A DNA stretch of 64,000 nucleotides from Sphaerulina vaccinii. Its lineage: Eukaryota; Ascomycota; Dothideomycetes; Mycosphaerellales; Mycosphaerellaceae. The translations under genes and the position numbers were made by a program. The stretch lies in NCBI GenBank assembly GCA_022570795.1, contig JAKUDP010000011.1, positions 1,116,001 to 1,180,000 of the forward strand. Reading direction: 5' to 3'. Shown in pieces: positions 30,743 through 43,300 of this stretch. The notes beneath the pieces are model-generated. The model searched no databases. It was not told the origin of the DNA and saw only the letters and a list, made by a program, of their open reading frames with translations. Numbering within the stretch: position 1 is the first letter of the stretch; each line of letters begins with the position of its first letter.

Positions 30743-32626
30743 TCAGATAAATGGAATCGGAAAGACGAACATACTCGCCTCCAGTCGAGTGTACGTTCTC
30801 TTTTCTCGATCGTCCAGGAATTCCACGTAATTGATACCATAGATCGTGTCTGCTGGAACACTGGTCACGCCATCAGCATCAGCATCGGTGTCTTCGTCTG
30901 TCGTTAGCTCGTATTGCTGTGCGTTTGCGTCTGTCCTAGCTTTACTGTGCAATTCGTCGGAAGCCAAAGGGTCCGAGGTCCACTCCCGATCGCCCACCAA
31001 CGGCGAAGATAGACTCCATCTCTTCATTACCATACTCTCGCCTGTCTCTCGCATACCTCTCACGCACACTTTCCGTCGATTCTGCTCGAAATAATGCCTT
31101 GTTTGGACATCATCTAAGTTCCTGATATCCAATCGCCATATTGTCTTGAGTCCATCGGCAGTTGCGGAGGCTAATCTGTTTCCTTCTACTCGCCGCGAGG
31201 AGTACAATAAGTCCAGTACTCGCTGCCTCACCACAGCATCTCTGGACTTCGCGCCAACGAACGACAGCATACTAATGAGACCGTTGTCGACACCGCCCAA
31301 AGAAGCCACTCGTTTCGCAAACATCCATGCACATGCATTGGGTAGCGCACAAACTTCTGTTGCCAGATCCAGGATCTCGACGAATTGTGTATGATACTGG
31401 TCGTAAATTGTCACTTCGATCGAGTTGAAAGTTTCGATGATGATCAGTCCGTAGATAGACGCCAGACGCAGTAGCTTGCGAGAATTTATGCTCCCACGAT
31501 GAGTAGCATCTATTGGCGTGGCATCTAAAGCCTTGAGCCAGCTTCTCCGCAGCTCTCGAAACATTGGCCACACACCTGGTTGACGGTCGATAGGCACGGT
31601 ATCGTGAGCCCACTTCAACATGCGACCAAGACAATGAGCGGCTTCACCTAGCCTCTGGAAGCTAGTCGGAATTCGTGGGATCGGAAGCTCGTCTGTTGAA
31701 GCGGACAAACGATGTCGCTGCACAGAGAGCATGAAAGCCGTGCTGGCCTCTGGTGTGCGGCAGAATGAGTTGCATAGCAGACCGACTCCTGGTGTCAGCG
31801 AGTTCTCAATGATGTCGATCTCGTGAGCAGGTAGGTGCGAAGTGCTTTGTTGCAGCATGAGCGTAGCTGCTCGCAGGAACCCTAGTGCTTCTCGGTGACG
31901 GTCTAGCTGCAGGACACAGCATAGGACAATGCTTGTCATGAGATGTTGTACTAGGTTGGCATCTCCTCCAAGCTTTCGAGCGGAGCTGACAGCTTTGCCT
32001 ATTTGCATAAGATGGCTCTGCCTTGAAGTGACTTCTGCGGACTGCGCAGCGCCAACAGCATTCTCATGAAATGTAGATAGTGCTAGAAGGCCGTGCATCA
32101 CAGGCGCACTGCTCTGTGCGATTTGAGGGACGAGCTGTTGCCAGAAGTATGCATCTCGCCAACCTGCCCAACAGTCGCCACCCGCACAGTGCATGAAGTA
32201 GCCGAAGCTGCGTCTCTCGGCAGGAGTCAGAACAACGGTTTGAGGACTGATCGACTGAGGAATGGATCCGTCTTCGTGTGTGGAGCGCTCTTTTGAGTCT
32301 CTTGACTTGCGTTGTGGCCTTGGATTGTTGTTTGATCGGGAAGTTGACCGCTTCCAGGTCGCATGAGGTCTTCCGGGTTGTTGGACATGACGTCTGATTA
32401 AGGCTTCCTCCAGCTTTTCACTTTGTGATAGGCGCTTCGACTGTGCATCCTTGTGAACCCAGAGCAGGTCCTGCGGCATGTTGTCTTCTGCGAGGCATGT
32501 ATGTGTGGAAAGAGTAGTTGCCACGAGTGTCCAGAGTTTGAGGCGAGCATATTCGGGAGTGTCTGGTGCCTTTCGACGACCAGCGAGCTCCGGTGTGAAG
32601 CTTGTGAAAGTCGGAGCCTCCAGCAC
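30743..32626 (-). CDS. Fungal transcription-factor-like regulator without visible zinc cluster
   Basis: Protein of about 627 residues resembling the C-terminal regulatory part of Zn2Cys6 factors of the Upc2/sterol-regulator style: AERRSFGYFMH, WQQLVPQIAQSS, MHGLLALSTFHEN, then helical repeats to FVFPIPFI. The N-terminal 130 residues are basic and Ser/Pro-rich but hold no CxxCxxxxxxC cluster, and I found none in the other frames nearby. The annotated start (MLEAPTF) derives from a non-ATG (GTG) codon; the first ATG in frame gives MPQDLLW, at about 32480. It could be a cofactor-like regulator or a truncated gene. It is convergent with the frameshifted SDR, 40 bp apart. Confidence 0.6.
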   Translation of the reverse strand: MLEAPTFTSFTPELAGRRKAPDTPEYARLKLWTLVATTLSTHTCLAEDNMPQDLLWVHKDAQSKRLSQSEKLEEALIRRHVQQPGRPHATWKRSTSRSNNNPRPQRKSRDSKERSTHEDGSIPQSISPQTVVLTPAERRSFGYFMHCAGGDCWAGWRDAYFWQQLVPQIAQSSAPVMHGLLALSTFHENAVGAAQSAEVTSRQSHLMQIGKAVSSARKLGGDANLVQHLMTSIVLCCVLQLDRHREALGFLRAATLMLQQSTSHLPAHEIDIIENSLTPGVGLLCNSFCRTPEASTAFMLSVQRHRLSASTDELPIPRIPTSFQRLGEAAHCLGRMLKWAHDTVPIDRQPGVWPMFRELRRSWLKALDATPIDATHRGSINSRKLLRLASIYGLIIIETFNSIEVTIYDQYHTQFVEILDLATEVCALPNACAWMFAKRVASLGGVDNGLISMLSFVGAKSRDAVVRQRVLDLLYSSRRVEGNRLASATADGLKTIWRLDIRNLDDVQTRHYFEQNRRKVCVRGMRETGESMVMKRWSLSSPLVGDREWTSDPLASDELHSKARTDANAQQYELTTDEDTDADADGVTSVPADTIYGINYVEFLDDREKRTYTRLEASMFVFPIPFI

Positions 32627-33901
32627 TTTTCTTGAGGTCAGAGGGCTTGGTGTCGATCACAATGCTGGAGCTGCCAGAACCTAACCCGCATGGCTAGCGT
32701 AAGGTCCTCGGTTCCTTTCGGTGCCTCCTCATCAGCCGAGAGGCGATCCTAAAGTACGCCGATTTGTGTGTAGCAGTCTGCGAATACAGTACAGATAACA
32801 TTCGAGCCTGGCCCTTCAATCTCGACTCATTCTCACGAGCAAGTGTGGGAGGAGCGCGAGTTTCGTCGAGCAACGCAGTAGAAGCGGCAGCAAGCAAGTG
32901 CATCGATAGGCGAGCACAAAAATGGGTTGAAGGAATGTATATTGTGGGCTCAGAGAGCGTCTGCCACGTTATGTCCTGATTCTATGAGAAGGTTACACGA
33001 GTGATAGGTGAGAAGAAGAGGCAAAGTGTTCATGAGTAGGTTATGGAGTATATGATGGCGGCAGTGTTCTGCTTGAAGGCAATCAGATACCTGCTTACTG
33101 TTCTTGATAGCTCAGATACGAAGGTATGTCACGTTCGATATGTATCTCATCAATTAGACGCAGAATCCTCAGAGCTGGGCTCGGACACTGCAACACGAGT
33201 GAGACGGTCTTGGCAGACCTTGGAGTCGATATAGGCATCAAATTTTGAACTCGTGACTGTGGTAAAGTCGATGTCGCCGAGCCTTCGAAAGAGCCAGAGT
33301 CACTTCTCGAAAGATGAAATAATGTGTATGAAATGATATGTCCCGCGTCGAGACATGTCTTGAGCACTCCAGGCTTGAGCGCCGTTGATGAAGCCACCAA
33401 TCTTCTTCGTGCAGACTCGCCAGCAGCTATTGAGCGTACTGATGTGAGCAGCAAAGCGACTTCCACGCTGGCGCATAGACCTGCAAAGCAATGCAGAGTT
33501 ATGTCCGTCTAGCGGAGGTCGAAGGTGAAGAGTGATGTTGTTGGTTGGACGAAGAAGGTTTGGAGAACGTCGAGAATTTCAAAGCCCTCGCGCCAAGATC
33601 TTCGCTTATCAATTTGACGCTAGCTAGGCAATCGCGCTCTACACGCGCACGCGTCGATGTTTTGTGTGGCAGGCGCGACGGACGTGCTCATACGATTCTG
33701 CTCTATATCTTCTCCGATCTCGCGTGTTCTCTTTTCTCCACGACAACATCCACCACCTCTCCTCTACAACTCTCTTCAAGCATACATATCGTGCTTGGAA
33801 GACCAGAGCACTACGTCAACCACTCTACGCTTCCTGGTTGAACGTCCTCTCCAAACGACCAGACTCTCCTCGAGGTATCTACCTCGCTGCCATTGACGAC
33901 C
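32627..33901. other. Intergenic, promoter region of RNR1
   Basis: About 1.3 kb without a supportable gene; short frames on both strands lack motifs. The right half is the RNR1 promoter and 5' UTR, with a CT-rich tract just before the start. Confidence 0.5.
33649..33654. promoter_or_regulatory. MluI cell-cycle box (ACGCGT)
   Basis: Palindromic ACGCGT 248 bp upstream of the RNR1 start, inside cacgcgcacgcgtcg. ACGCGT also occurs in RNR1 intron 1 (34035-34040) and early exon 2 (34061-34066). This is the binding site of MBF (Mbp1-Swi6), which drives ribonucleotide reductase at G1/S in yeasts. Confidence 0.6.
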
Positions 33902-36826
33902 ATGTTCGTCTACAAGCGCGGTACGTCTTCTATACTATGACAGGCCTCAAGACGAGCACGATATGAGGCCAACGCGCCCCTTCTTGTGCTCATGAACAAA
34001 GCCGCCACCATCACGTCTGCAGAGAGCAGCACTAACGCGTGCACCAGATGGCCGCAAGGAACGCGTCCAGTTCGACAAGATCACAGCTCGTGTCTCAAGA
34101 CTCTGTTATGGCCTTGACCCCGAGCATGTTGACTCTACGGCCATCACCATGAAGGTGATCAATGGCGTATACCAGGGTGTCACCACAATCCAGCTCGACG
34201 ATTTGGTACGTGATAGATTCTGCTGCAAGCACCATATATCTCTAACGAAGCATCACAGGCCGCCGAGACTGCCGCATACATGACCACTACCCACCCAGAT
34301 TACGCCATCCTCGCTGCCCGCATCGCCGTCTCGAATTTGCACAAGCAGACAAAGAAGCAGTTCTCTGCTGTGGTATCAGATTTGTATAACTATGTCAACC
34401 CCAAGAACAAGAAGCCATCTCCTATGATCTCGGACTACACATACAAGGTGGTGATGGAGCATGCGGATGAGCTGAACTCTGCCATTGTCTACGACAGAGA
34501 TTTCAACTACCAATATTTTGGCTTCAAGACGCTCGAGCGCTCATACCTGCTTCGCATTGATGGCAAGGTTGCCGAGAGACCACAGCACATGATCATGCGT
34601 GTGGCAGTTGGCATCCACGGAGACGATATCGAGGCCGCGATCGAGACATACAACTACATGTCGAACAAGTACTTCACACACGCATCGCCAACATTGTTCA
34701 GCGCTGGTACGCCGAACGCACAGCTGGCTTCATGCTTCCTGATCGACATGAAGGATGACAGCATTGAGGGGATCTACGATACACTGAAGATTTGCGCTAT
34801 GATCTCAAAGAATGCTGGTGGTATCGGTCTCAACTGCCACAAGATCCGTGCTACTGGATCATACATTGCAGGCACGAACGGCACATCGAATGGTCTGATT
34901 CCTATGCTGCGTGTCTACAACAACACAGCCCGCTACGTCGACCAAGGTGGCAATAAGCGTCCTGGTGCGTTCGCCATCTATCTTGAGCCATGGCACGCCG
35001 ATGTCATCTCTTTCATGGACCTGCGCAAGAATCACGGCAAGGAAGAAGTTCGTGCTCGCGATCTCTTCTTCGCCCTGTGGATTCCAGATCTCTTCATGAA
35101 GCGTGTGGAAGCCAATGCCGAGTGGACCTTGATGTGCCCCAACGAATGCCCAGGTCTTGCTGATGTGTACGGTGACGAATTCGAGGAACTCTACACTCGC
35201 TACGAGAAGGAGGGTCGTGGACGTGAGACCGTCCGTGCTCAGAAGATCTGGTATGCCATTCTGGAAGCCCAGACAGAGACTGGTGGACCTTTCATCCTCT
35301 ACAAGGATGCTGCCAACCGCAAGAGCAATCAGAAGAACCTTGGCACAATTAAGAGCTCCAACTTGTGCACTGAGATCATCGAGTACACCGCACCTGATGA
35401 GGTCGCTGTGTGCAACCTTGCGTCTCTTGCTCTACCAACCTACGTGGACCTCGAGAACGAGAAGTTCGACTTCCAGAAGCTTCACGAGGTTGTCCAAGTG
35501 GTCACCAAGAACTTGAACAAGATCATCGAAGTCAACCACTACCCGGTGCCAGAAGCCAAGAAGAGCAACATGCGCCACAGGCCAATTGGTCTTGGTGTCA
35601 GCGGTCTTGCTGATGCCTTCCTCGCCCTCCGCATGCCATTCGAGTCACCTGAGGCTCGCCAGCTGAACATTCAGATCTTCGAGACCATCTACCACGCTGC
35701 CCTGACCGCATCTTGCGATCTGGCTAAGAAGCTTGGCCCATACGAGACCTACGAAGGATCTCCGGTCTCGAAGGGCGAACTTCAGTACGACATGTGGGGT
35801 GTCACTCCATCTGACCTCTGGGACTGGGACTCACTGAAGGCCAAGATCGCTGAGCATGGTGTGCGCAACTCCCTGCTCGTCGCTCCAATGCCTACTGCAT
35901 CAACTTCGCAGATCATGGGCTTCAACGAATGCTTTGAGCCATACACAAGCAACATCTACTCGCGTCGTGTGCTTGCTGGTGAATTCCAGGTTGTCAACCC
36001 ATGGCTGCTCAAGGATCTGGTCGATCGTGGTCTCTGGTCTGAGAACATGAAGAACCGCATCATCGCTGATGGAGGTTCTATTCAGCGTGTGCCAAACATC
36101 GGCGATGATCTCAAGGCACTTTACAAGACCGTCTGGGAAATCAGCCAGCGTAACATCGTCCAGATGGCCGCCGATCGTGGCGCCTTCATCGATCAATCGC
36201 AGAGTTTGAACATCCATCTGAAGGAGCCTACCATGGGCAAGATCACGAGCATGCACTTCACCGGCTGGAAGCTTGGTCTCAAGACCGGCATGTACTACCT
36301 TCGTACACAGGCTGCATCCGCGCCTATCCAGTTCACTGTCGACCAGGAGATGCTCAAGGTCGCCGACACAAACATCTCTCGCATTGGTGCGGCCAAGAAG
36401 CGTATGGGATCTGGTGCGTATAATGCAGTCAGCTCGCCAAAGCCTTCTTCGCCTAAGCCCATGTTCGAGAACAAGGAGCCACAAAAGTCTCCTGTCGCAC
36501 CTGAAGATGTTGTGACACCTGCTGCCACGCCACCACCGGAGGCAGAGCGACCTCAGCAAAAGAAGAGGACGTTTGGTCGCACATCATCTGCCGTCGTCAA
36601 CCCACCGTTCCCAGCTGATCTCGAGGAGGGTGAGAGCCCGGAAACTCTGGCCACTGACGGTCTTGATGCCGTGCCCAGGCAGGAGCAGCTTCCAGAGCCG
36701 GCAGTCAAGAAGGACGGCGAAGATGCTGAGGAGAAGAAGGATCCACGCGAGGGTGACATCTATGCAGAAGCTGCTTTGGCTTGCAGCATAGAGAACCGCG
36801 AGGCATGTGTCATGTGCAGTGGTTAG
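33902..36826 (+). CDS. RNR1: Ribonucleoside-diphosphate reductase large subunit
   Basis: Class I ribonucleotide reductase R1, which makes dNDPs from NDPs. Exons 33902-33920 (only 19 bp), 34048-34205 and 34259-36826, with introns of 127 bp (GTACGT...CACCAG, branch CACTAAC) and 53 bp, give 914 residues. An N-terminal ATP-cone begins MFVYKRDGRKE. Catalytic-domain motifs include ASPTLFSAGTPNAQLASCFL (active-site Cys), NLCTEI, MPTASTSQIMG, NECFEPYTSNIY and GLKTGMYYLRTQ. The redox-active Cys pair is at the very C-terminus (CVMCSG). A Ser/Pro/Glu-rich segment of about 110 residues separates the catalytic domain from that tail. Confidence 0.96.
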
Positions 36827-37413
36827 ATGGGAGAAAATGTGTGTATGTTATGAGTTTCGTTTGTTGGCATTGGGAATGGCGCATGATGGCATGACTGATG
36901 GATACCGGACATTGGTGTTGGAATTGTGATTGTTGTCGCTGCCGCTAATCGTGGGCATGCTATGCTGCTGTATCAGAATATAAATTACAAACGGCTTTCT
37001 GTTATCTTGAATTCTCCTTCGCTCACTGCTCTGTTCGTCAGCGTATGAGGTCTAGCGACCTCTTCATGCAACCAAGTCACTAGAGGCCGTGTATAGGGTA
37101 GCTGAGAGGTTCTCTGATGACGACTGCAGGCCTCTTTCGCTCACAACAGACAACGTTTAGTATCATTTGACAGAGCATTACAGACTGTACGAATGAGCCT
37201 CAGCTTCATTATCATTTGTTTCTTGAGAAAGACTAAATGCAAGTCTTATGATGCAGTATCTCCGATCTATCTATCGAATTTGCGAGCAGAGCGAGGTTGT
37301 TAATAGTGGCATGGACCAACACGCAGCCACAGAGAAGTCGGCAACGATCATTTCGCTTTGGACACTGCCTCATACCATGTCGAACTCCAGCCCACTCGAA
37401 TGTCTCATCTCGT
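36827..37413. other. Intergenic between convergent genes, no gene seen
   Basis: 587 bp of 3' flanks of RNR1 and the permease. Short frames here overlap in other phases and show nothing recognisable. Confidence 0.5.
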
Positions 37414-39076
37414 TCAGATCTTGCTCACTTCTGACTCCACTACGCTTCCCTGGCTGGTCTTGGGTGTCTTCTTACTCTCCCGTCTTAAACCATACCATAT
37501 CCCCATAAACAGAAAAGCGGCTCCGCACGCGAAACCCAGATACACCTTCGCTCCAATCCTCGAATGCGGTGCCTCACTTGCTGGATATGTAGCAAGCGGC
37601 AGAAAAGCGCTCAAAATATAGCTGAAAACAGTCCCAGTAGCGAACAACACAGTTCTCACTTGAGGTTCATGCTGCAAATGTGCACTCGCCCAAGCACATA
37701 ATAGCATGGTGGAGACAGCTCCGAGGTAGTTGAGGTACCAACCTGCCATGTATGTATGCTCATTGGAGGGCCGTATGATCAAGACGATGAGCGAAGTGAT
37801 GTTTATGCTCGAGTGGAGGAGCAGAAATGGGAGTCGCGTGCGGAAGTAGTCGGAGAAGCCACTGAAGAGGAGTTCGGCGAGGAGTTGGGAAGCTTGGCCG
37901 GCTATTGGGAGGTAGTTGAGTAGGGAGACGGAGCTTGTATCATTACTGTCAGCATGTGTTGTGATGGGATGGGAGGTAGACTTACTATTTCTTCATCCCA
38001 TCGGGTTTGGTCAAGGACTTGAGCCAGAGGCTGTAGTAGTTCGATGGCTGAGCGTTGCTACCGAACGCCCAAGCAATAGCAATAGCCCATGACTGCCAGA
38101 ACGAAAAAGCACGAAAGAAACTCTTAATGGTGATACCAATCTGTGGCTTTCGACCAACTCTTCTCGCGCGTGCTAGTGCGATCTCAATGTGTCGAGGTTT
38201 GAGATAGACCTTCGAAAGCGGATTCGGACGTTCAGGATATCCAGGTAACAAGAAGAACGCAACCAATGCGATAGCAATCGTGCAGACTCCGTTGATGATG
38301 AAAGCCCATCTCCATCCTGCTCGTCCATGTAGACCTTCGAAGTTCGAAAAGAGTGCACCTTGCATTGCTCCAGAAAGCATTGCGCCGGCGGGTTGGGCGA
38401 TGTTGTATAGACTCATGCGCAGAGCGATTTCTTCGGGGAGATACCATTGACTTATGAGGGTGAAATAGCCGGGCCAAGCTGTGCCCTCGAAGAAGCCAAT
38501 GAGGAAGCGGAGACCGTAGACTTGTTGGTGAGAGGTGACGAGGGAGAGACAGCATGTGAGGACTCCCCAAATGACTTCGCAGGCTGGAAGCCATCTGTGA
38601 GGACCGAAGGGAGAGACGATGATGCAGGAAGGGTAGAGCATTATCATGTATCCAATGCTGCGCTAATATCAGTCGTGCGTCATCTGTGGCAATTGGTGTT
38701 CTCGTACTTGAAGAATGTGGTGAAGTAGTTGAGCTCGTTTCCGTAAAGGCTCAGATCTTCTTTCATACCTGAGACGTATGCATTGGAGATGTTGGTTTGG
38801 TCGATGTACTTGAACATGTAGCCAAGGAAGCCAAGGAGGAGGAAACCAAGATCGAGACGCCAAAGCTATAGATCTGTCAGTGCTGGTGGTGTGTCAAGCA
38901 TGGGCAAGACTCACGAATGCTCGTTCTTCCCTGGGATCGATGTATATCTCAGATTCATCGTCGCTGGCAGCACTGACTGCGAGTGTGCTGTGTGTGCCGG
39001 CCTTGTTATCAGTGGTCGCAACCTCATCCGGCGTGGTATATTGCTCTGCAACGCCAATTTTCGTCCGCAGACCCAT
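37414..39076 (-). CDS. MFS anion:cation symporter (Dal5/Liz1-type permease)
   Basis: Plasma-membrane permease of the ACS family (allantoate, pantothenate, nicotinate and related organic anions). Four exons inferred: 38915-39076, 38708-38865, 37986-38657 and 37414-37933, with introns of 49, 50 and 52 bp, giving 503 residues. The last acceptor (ACAAG) is chosen because it yields KKYSVSLLNYLP, like the family. Motifs: KYIDQTNISNAYVSGMKEDL in segment 1, RFLIGFFEGTAWPGY, WYLPEEIALRMSLY and FLLPGYPERP before the central loop, characteristic of Liz1/Fen2-like pantothenate transporters. The substrate is not decided by sequence alone. An upstream in-frame ATG (39136) would add about 20 residues; I prefer MGLRTK at 39076. 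Confidence 0.85.
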
Positions 39077-39409
39077 TTCGAACGTCAACAAGAGCACCGA
39101 AGTGAGTAACCGCCTTGGCTGGGGAGATCCGCGCATGTGTATACTTCTGTCGGCTCCACTATGTTATCAGCAGCAGATGAGAAGGTGTGCTTCGCTTATC
39201 GTCGAGCACGCGATATATGCATATCGGCTGCACGTCGGTCTGGCCATGACTGATGTTCTGTATGGCTTGCCGTACGAGTGGGCGGATTTGTTGATATGGA
39301 AGCGGAGCTGGCTCCTCTCAGCCTACCTTAGGTGTGGATATAGATCTACAGCTTCTGGTGACCACTTATCCGAATCAGTCGTTCCTGGTCAGCTTTTCAG
39401 ACCTCACCT

Positions 39410-41967
39410 TCACTTCTTCCCAAACTGCAACCCCTTGCTGGGATCCCACGCAGTCCCCGCTGCTGCCGGCTGCTTTCCACCAGCGCCTCCAAACACAATC
39501 GGCATGTCCTGATTCCAAGTCTGATTCGCCGGTCCAGGACTCTGTACTTGTGCTACAGGCGGTGGCTGAGCGCTCACCCTCTGTGGTATAGGTGCCGGTA
39601 TCGCATCCTGTTGCGCAGCGAGAGGCTGCACAGAGCCTCTTCGACTAGCTGCCTCAGCCGCTCTCTCTTGCACCAAGAAGTTCTGCGTCTGCTGCTGGAG
39701 TTGCAGTCCAGCCAGTGCGTTGGAAACGTCCGCATCTATGGCGCTTGCTTCAGAGCGCCGCTGTGTGAAGAAGGATCGGCATTCATCTCGGAATTTCATG
39801 GTAATACCACTGAGATCGTTGTAGAATTTGCGGCCGACTTCGAGGTTCTTCATAATTTCCTTGTAAGCAGTGTACGCGTTTTCGAGGTTTTGTAGAGCGT
39901 CTTCGCGTTCTTTGGAGCTGTTGTCGCCTCTTTTCGCGACTTGGAAAGATTGGTTGGCGTCTTTGACTCGTTGGAGTAGAGTATCTTGTTCGCGCTCGTC
40001 GGTGCGGAGGGAAGACTGATCGAAATCGTACTTTTTGAGTCGTTCGTCGAAGAGGGTTTCGAATTGTGAGGCTTGGATGGGCATCATTGGGTATTCGCGT
40101 TCGAGTTTGTTGGATTCTTTTCGCAGGTCGGGTTGAATGTCATCTTCTTTCACCTTCAATCTCAAAGCCTCAACTTTCTTCCGGCGTCTTGATTCTAGTC
40201 GTGAGACCTCATTCAGTGTTGCTCGGAGTGCGTTGGCTTCACGTTCGACCTTCGCTGTCATGGTGGCTCGGCGTGACGATGGAACGTAGTCTTCCAAATC
40301 GCGATCGCTGCCGCCGAGGAGGCGTATGAGAGTTTCGTTGTCGCGGAGTCGCTTGAGTACTGTTTGGTCTGTTGTGTCTGCTGCTTTGAGCCAGCCGTCT
40401 ATGGCGTCGACTTGGTCGTAGAGCTGTTTGGCGGCTTGACGACCAGAGGGTCGTGACCAGCGGTCTGTGCCATATTTCCGTCTTGCAGTCTCGTCTTCGT
40501 TCGACTCGGTGCGTAGCAGATTAATGCCTTCTTGATACAGTGCTCGATTGTTGGCTTTCAGCTTCTCGGTATCAGCGATCGTGCTATGTAGACGATGTAC
40601 TCCACCAATCTGGCGTATCTCATCTGCATGGCTCGCTAGTCCTGGTGGTAGACCGAGCGGCTTCTCCAGCGCCTGTAGTGATCCTGGCAGATTCAAGCTC
40701 GAGAGCAGTTCGTGTATGCGCACAGTCATGGCATCCAATTCCGCAATGATGGTATTGTTCACCAGCCGATCTCGTCTATCGGTATAGATCGAAGCTGCGA
40801 CATGCACAGCATAGGGCACCAGCTTTGAGAAAAGTGGTTTGCCGAGCTCACTCTTGTCTCCCAGCATTTCCTGCGAGTTCGAGACCTCCCTCGGCACCCG
40901 CGATTGAACCATACTGGCACGATCGAGTGGTCTGAGCTCGCTCTTCGAAGGCTCGGGTATCAGGTATATCGTGTCGTTGTCTTTCTCTGCTCTTTTCAGG
41001 TCTTCTGATACCCTGTTCTTCAGTCCGTTCAGATCTGCAAGCACCATCTTGTTGATCCACTTCGTCTCATTCAGCGCGATCATGGCGCACGTCAAGCCAT
41101 CTCTCAGTCGTGCCACTTCCTCTCCATACTTTCTCTTCTCCAGACAATCGCAAGCTGCTCGATACTGCGCCGCGGCAGCAAAGTGATGATGTTTCGCGTT
41201 CATGTGGTGTATCCATTCGCTGCGTATGCTGTCCGTCTTCAAGCTCCATTCGTTCGCATCGTTGTATAGGTCGCTGACTTTGGCGGCGAGTTTCGCGATG
41301 ATGGCGTCCTTCATGCCGTCCTTGACTGCTTTCTGCCAGAAGCACTCTTGTGCCTGCGCTAGCATCAGTGCTTCGAGTGCTTCCAATGTCGCCGAGTCCA
41401 TGTCTTCGGGCGGTGCAGTCTTCATATCTGGGATGACAATCTCGCGCAGATGTTTGTACACGCCTGCCGCCCAGCAAAAGTTATTCGCTGCTGCCTTCAG
41501 CCCATCTCCGGTAGCGCGATTCGCAGCAAGTCCTAGTTGTGAGTACATGGCAGCGAGATTGAACAGTATGTTCGCAAGCTCGAATCGGATGTTGTTCTCG
41601 GTGAGTGCTCGATCGGTATTATATCCCAAAGAAGGATACCAGGTGAAATTGGCGCCCATCTACTTACCCATCAGCCTACGATTCTACAATCTCTTGCGGT
41701 TGCAGTTCTTCAGCGTACATCCACTGGAAACTTGCCGCCCAGCCATACTAGCTGTGCAGCATATGCTTGAAGCTTCTTGATCCCGCTGCTGTGCGGCTCG
41801 AGAGCGTTGACAGCATCTTTGCGTAGCTGGTCGATGATCTCCAGGTCGCGTGTGAACAGGTCTGGATGTTGGTCGAATTTGCTGCCGATTTGGATCTTGA
41901 TCGCTTCCGACAGTTGCGCCGCGTGTGTGCGCCGAAATGGAATCTGGAGGATATTGCTGCTCTGCAT
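39410..41967 (-). CDS. palA: BRO1-domain pH-response protein RIM20/PalA (ALIX homologue)
   Basis: Scaffold of the ambient-pH (PacC/Rim101) pathway that binds ESCRT-III and the PacC YPXL motifs. Exon 1 is 41719-41967 and exon 2 is 39410-41659, with a 59 bp intron, giving 832 residues. It begins MQSSNILQIPFRRTH, then the Bro1 domain (LGGKFPVD-MGANFTWYPSLGYN across the intron; ENNIRFELANILFNLAAMYSQLG). A V-domain of long helices follows (YDQVDAIDGW, LIRLLGGSDRDLEDY) and a Pro/Gln-rich tail ending WDPSKGLQFGKK, the usual PalA-type C-terminus, which separates it from Bro1/Vps31. The neighbouring permease shares no obvious function. Confidence 0.92.
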
Positions 41968-43300
41968 TTTGATGAAGACTGTGCTATCGGCAAGGCATGG
42001 TATGGCTGGGGAAGTGTCTGTTTACGCGCAGAGATCGAAAGTGAAGTCATCGGGCGTAGCTTGGCGTGAACGTGATTCTTCACGCCCCTCATGTTCCCTT
42101 CCCTTCGCTGCTCGTTCTTGCTGTTTTCACTGCTTCTTGACTGTCTTGCATACAGCAACATGCATAGCGACACCACTCCATCTAACGCCCTCACAGCGCA
42201 CATCACTGGACAATGTTCTTCTCTCCACTTTCCACCAAAACGCAGTGGTCGCCCGACCTGCAGCGTCTAGGCATATGGCACGGATCAAATGATCAATTGC
42301 CGTCGACGACGTGTATTGCCGCATCAGGGCATTGCAATCGGCACTACCTAACTCTCGTGCTCCAGATGTCGAGAGCTTCTTCACCTTGCTGACACACAAC
42401 GAAGTAGAAAGGTAGCGCTTGCAAGGTATATTGCCACAAGAAATATCACGATAAGCCCTCATCAAGCTTTCTTATTGGAACGTAGACGAATCGCTGGCCT
42501 ATGGACTCTTCGCAGTAAACCAGGGAATTTCGAACGCAACGCTACATGTCGACATCCCGCGTGCGCGACCTGAACGACCTTCGAAATACGAGCATCTGAA
42601 AGCTTTCCATTGTCCTTGTCGACGAACGCCCGTCTATCGCGAATACGATGCGGCTGAACCCATGATCGGACTTCTCCTGCCTCCTGGACAAGACTCTTCT
42701 ACTCTACCAACCACATGTCCTCCATCACCACCGTGCAACTACTACCCAGCGACGGCACAGCATCTGCGACCACACGACAGCACTCACAGAATAGCACCTC
42801 TCAGAATGTATGTAACCTACGGAGATCTCATATGCATACGGGGAACGCAGCTACTCTTCCCGAACCCGGATACACCAATCACATACCAGAAATCAGGTTG
42901 GCACAGACAAATGGAGTTTTCCGTATGCATATGAGACTCTGTAGCGACCGTTGTGACTACCTTTAAGGATCCATCGTTGGACGCTTTATCACGTTCAATG
43001 CCTACAATACCTACCACCACGCTTCGAGAGATAGCAACCGATTTAGGTGTGGGTCCCTGCTTGACTGGGCTCAAGATGCGCATCACAAGCCTCTGCGACA
43101 AGGTCACTGAGCATGGCGAAGCTGAAGATCATGGAACAAGAGAAGATAACCTATCTTAGGTAACACGGCAATTGCTCTCTCTGCCTGCTTGATGCTGTGC
43201 AGTGTACGCTATATAAGAATACAGCTCTGAGCGTTCATACTGATGCCATAGATCACTCCTACAAGCCACAACTTGGTCGAAACTTTCAACAGCCACCATC
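41968..43300. other. Intergenic, no gene seen
   Basis: 1.3 kb with only short frames of 60-112 codons lacking motifs. It contains the palA promoter and, to the right, a TATATAAG (43210-43217) about 90 bp before the phospholipase-like gene. Confidence 0.45.

Noticed and set aside
32400..32900. A hidden Zn2Cys6 cluster upstream of the regulator-like gene
   Set aside because: All three minus-strand frames were read; none has the six-cysteine spacing.
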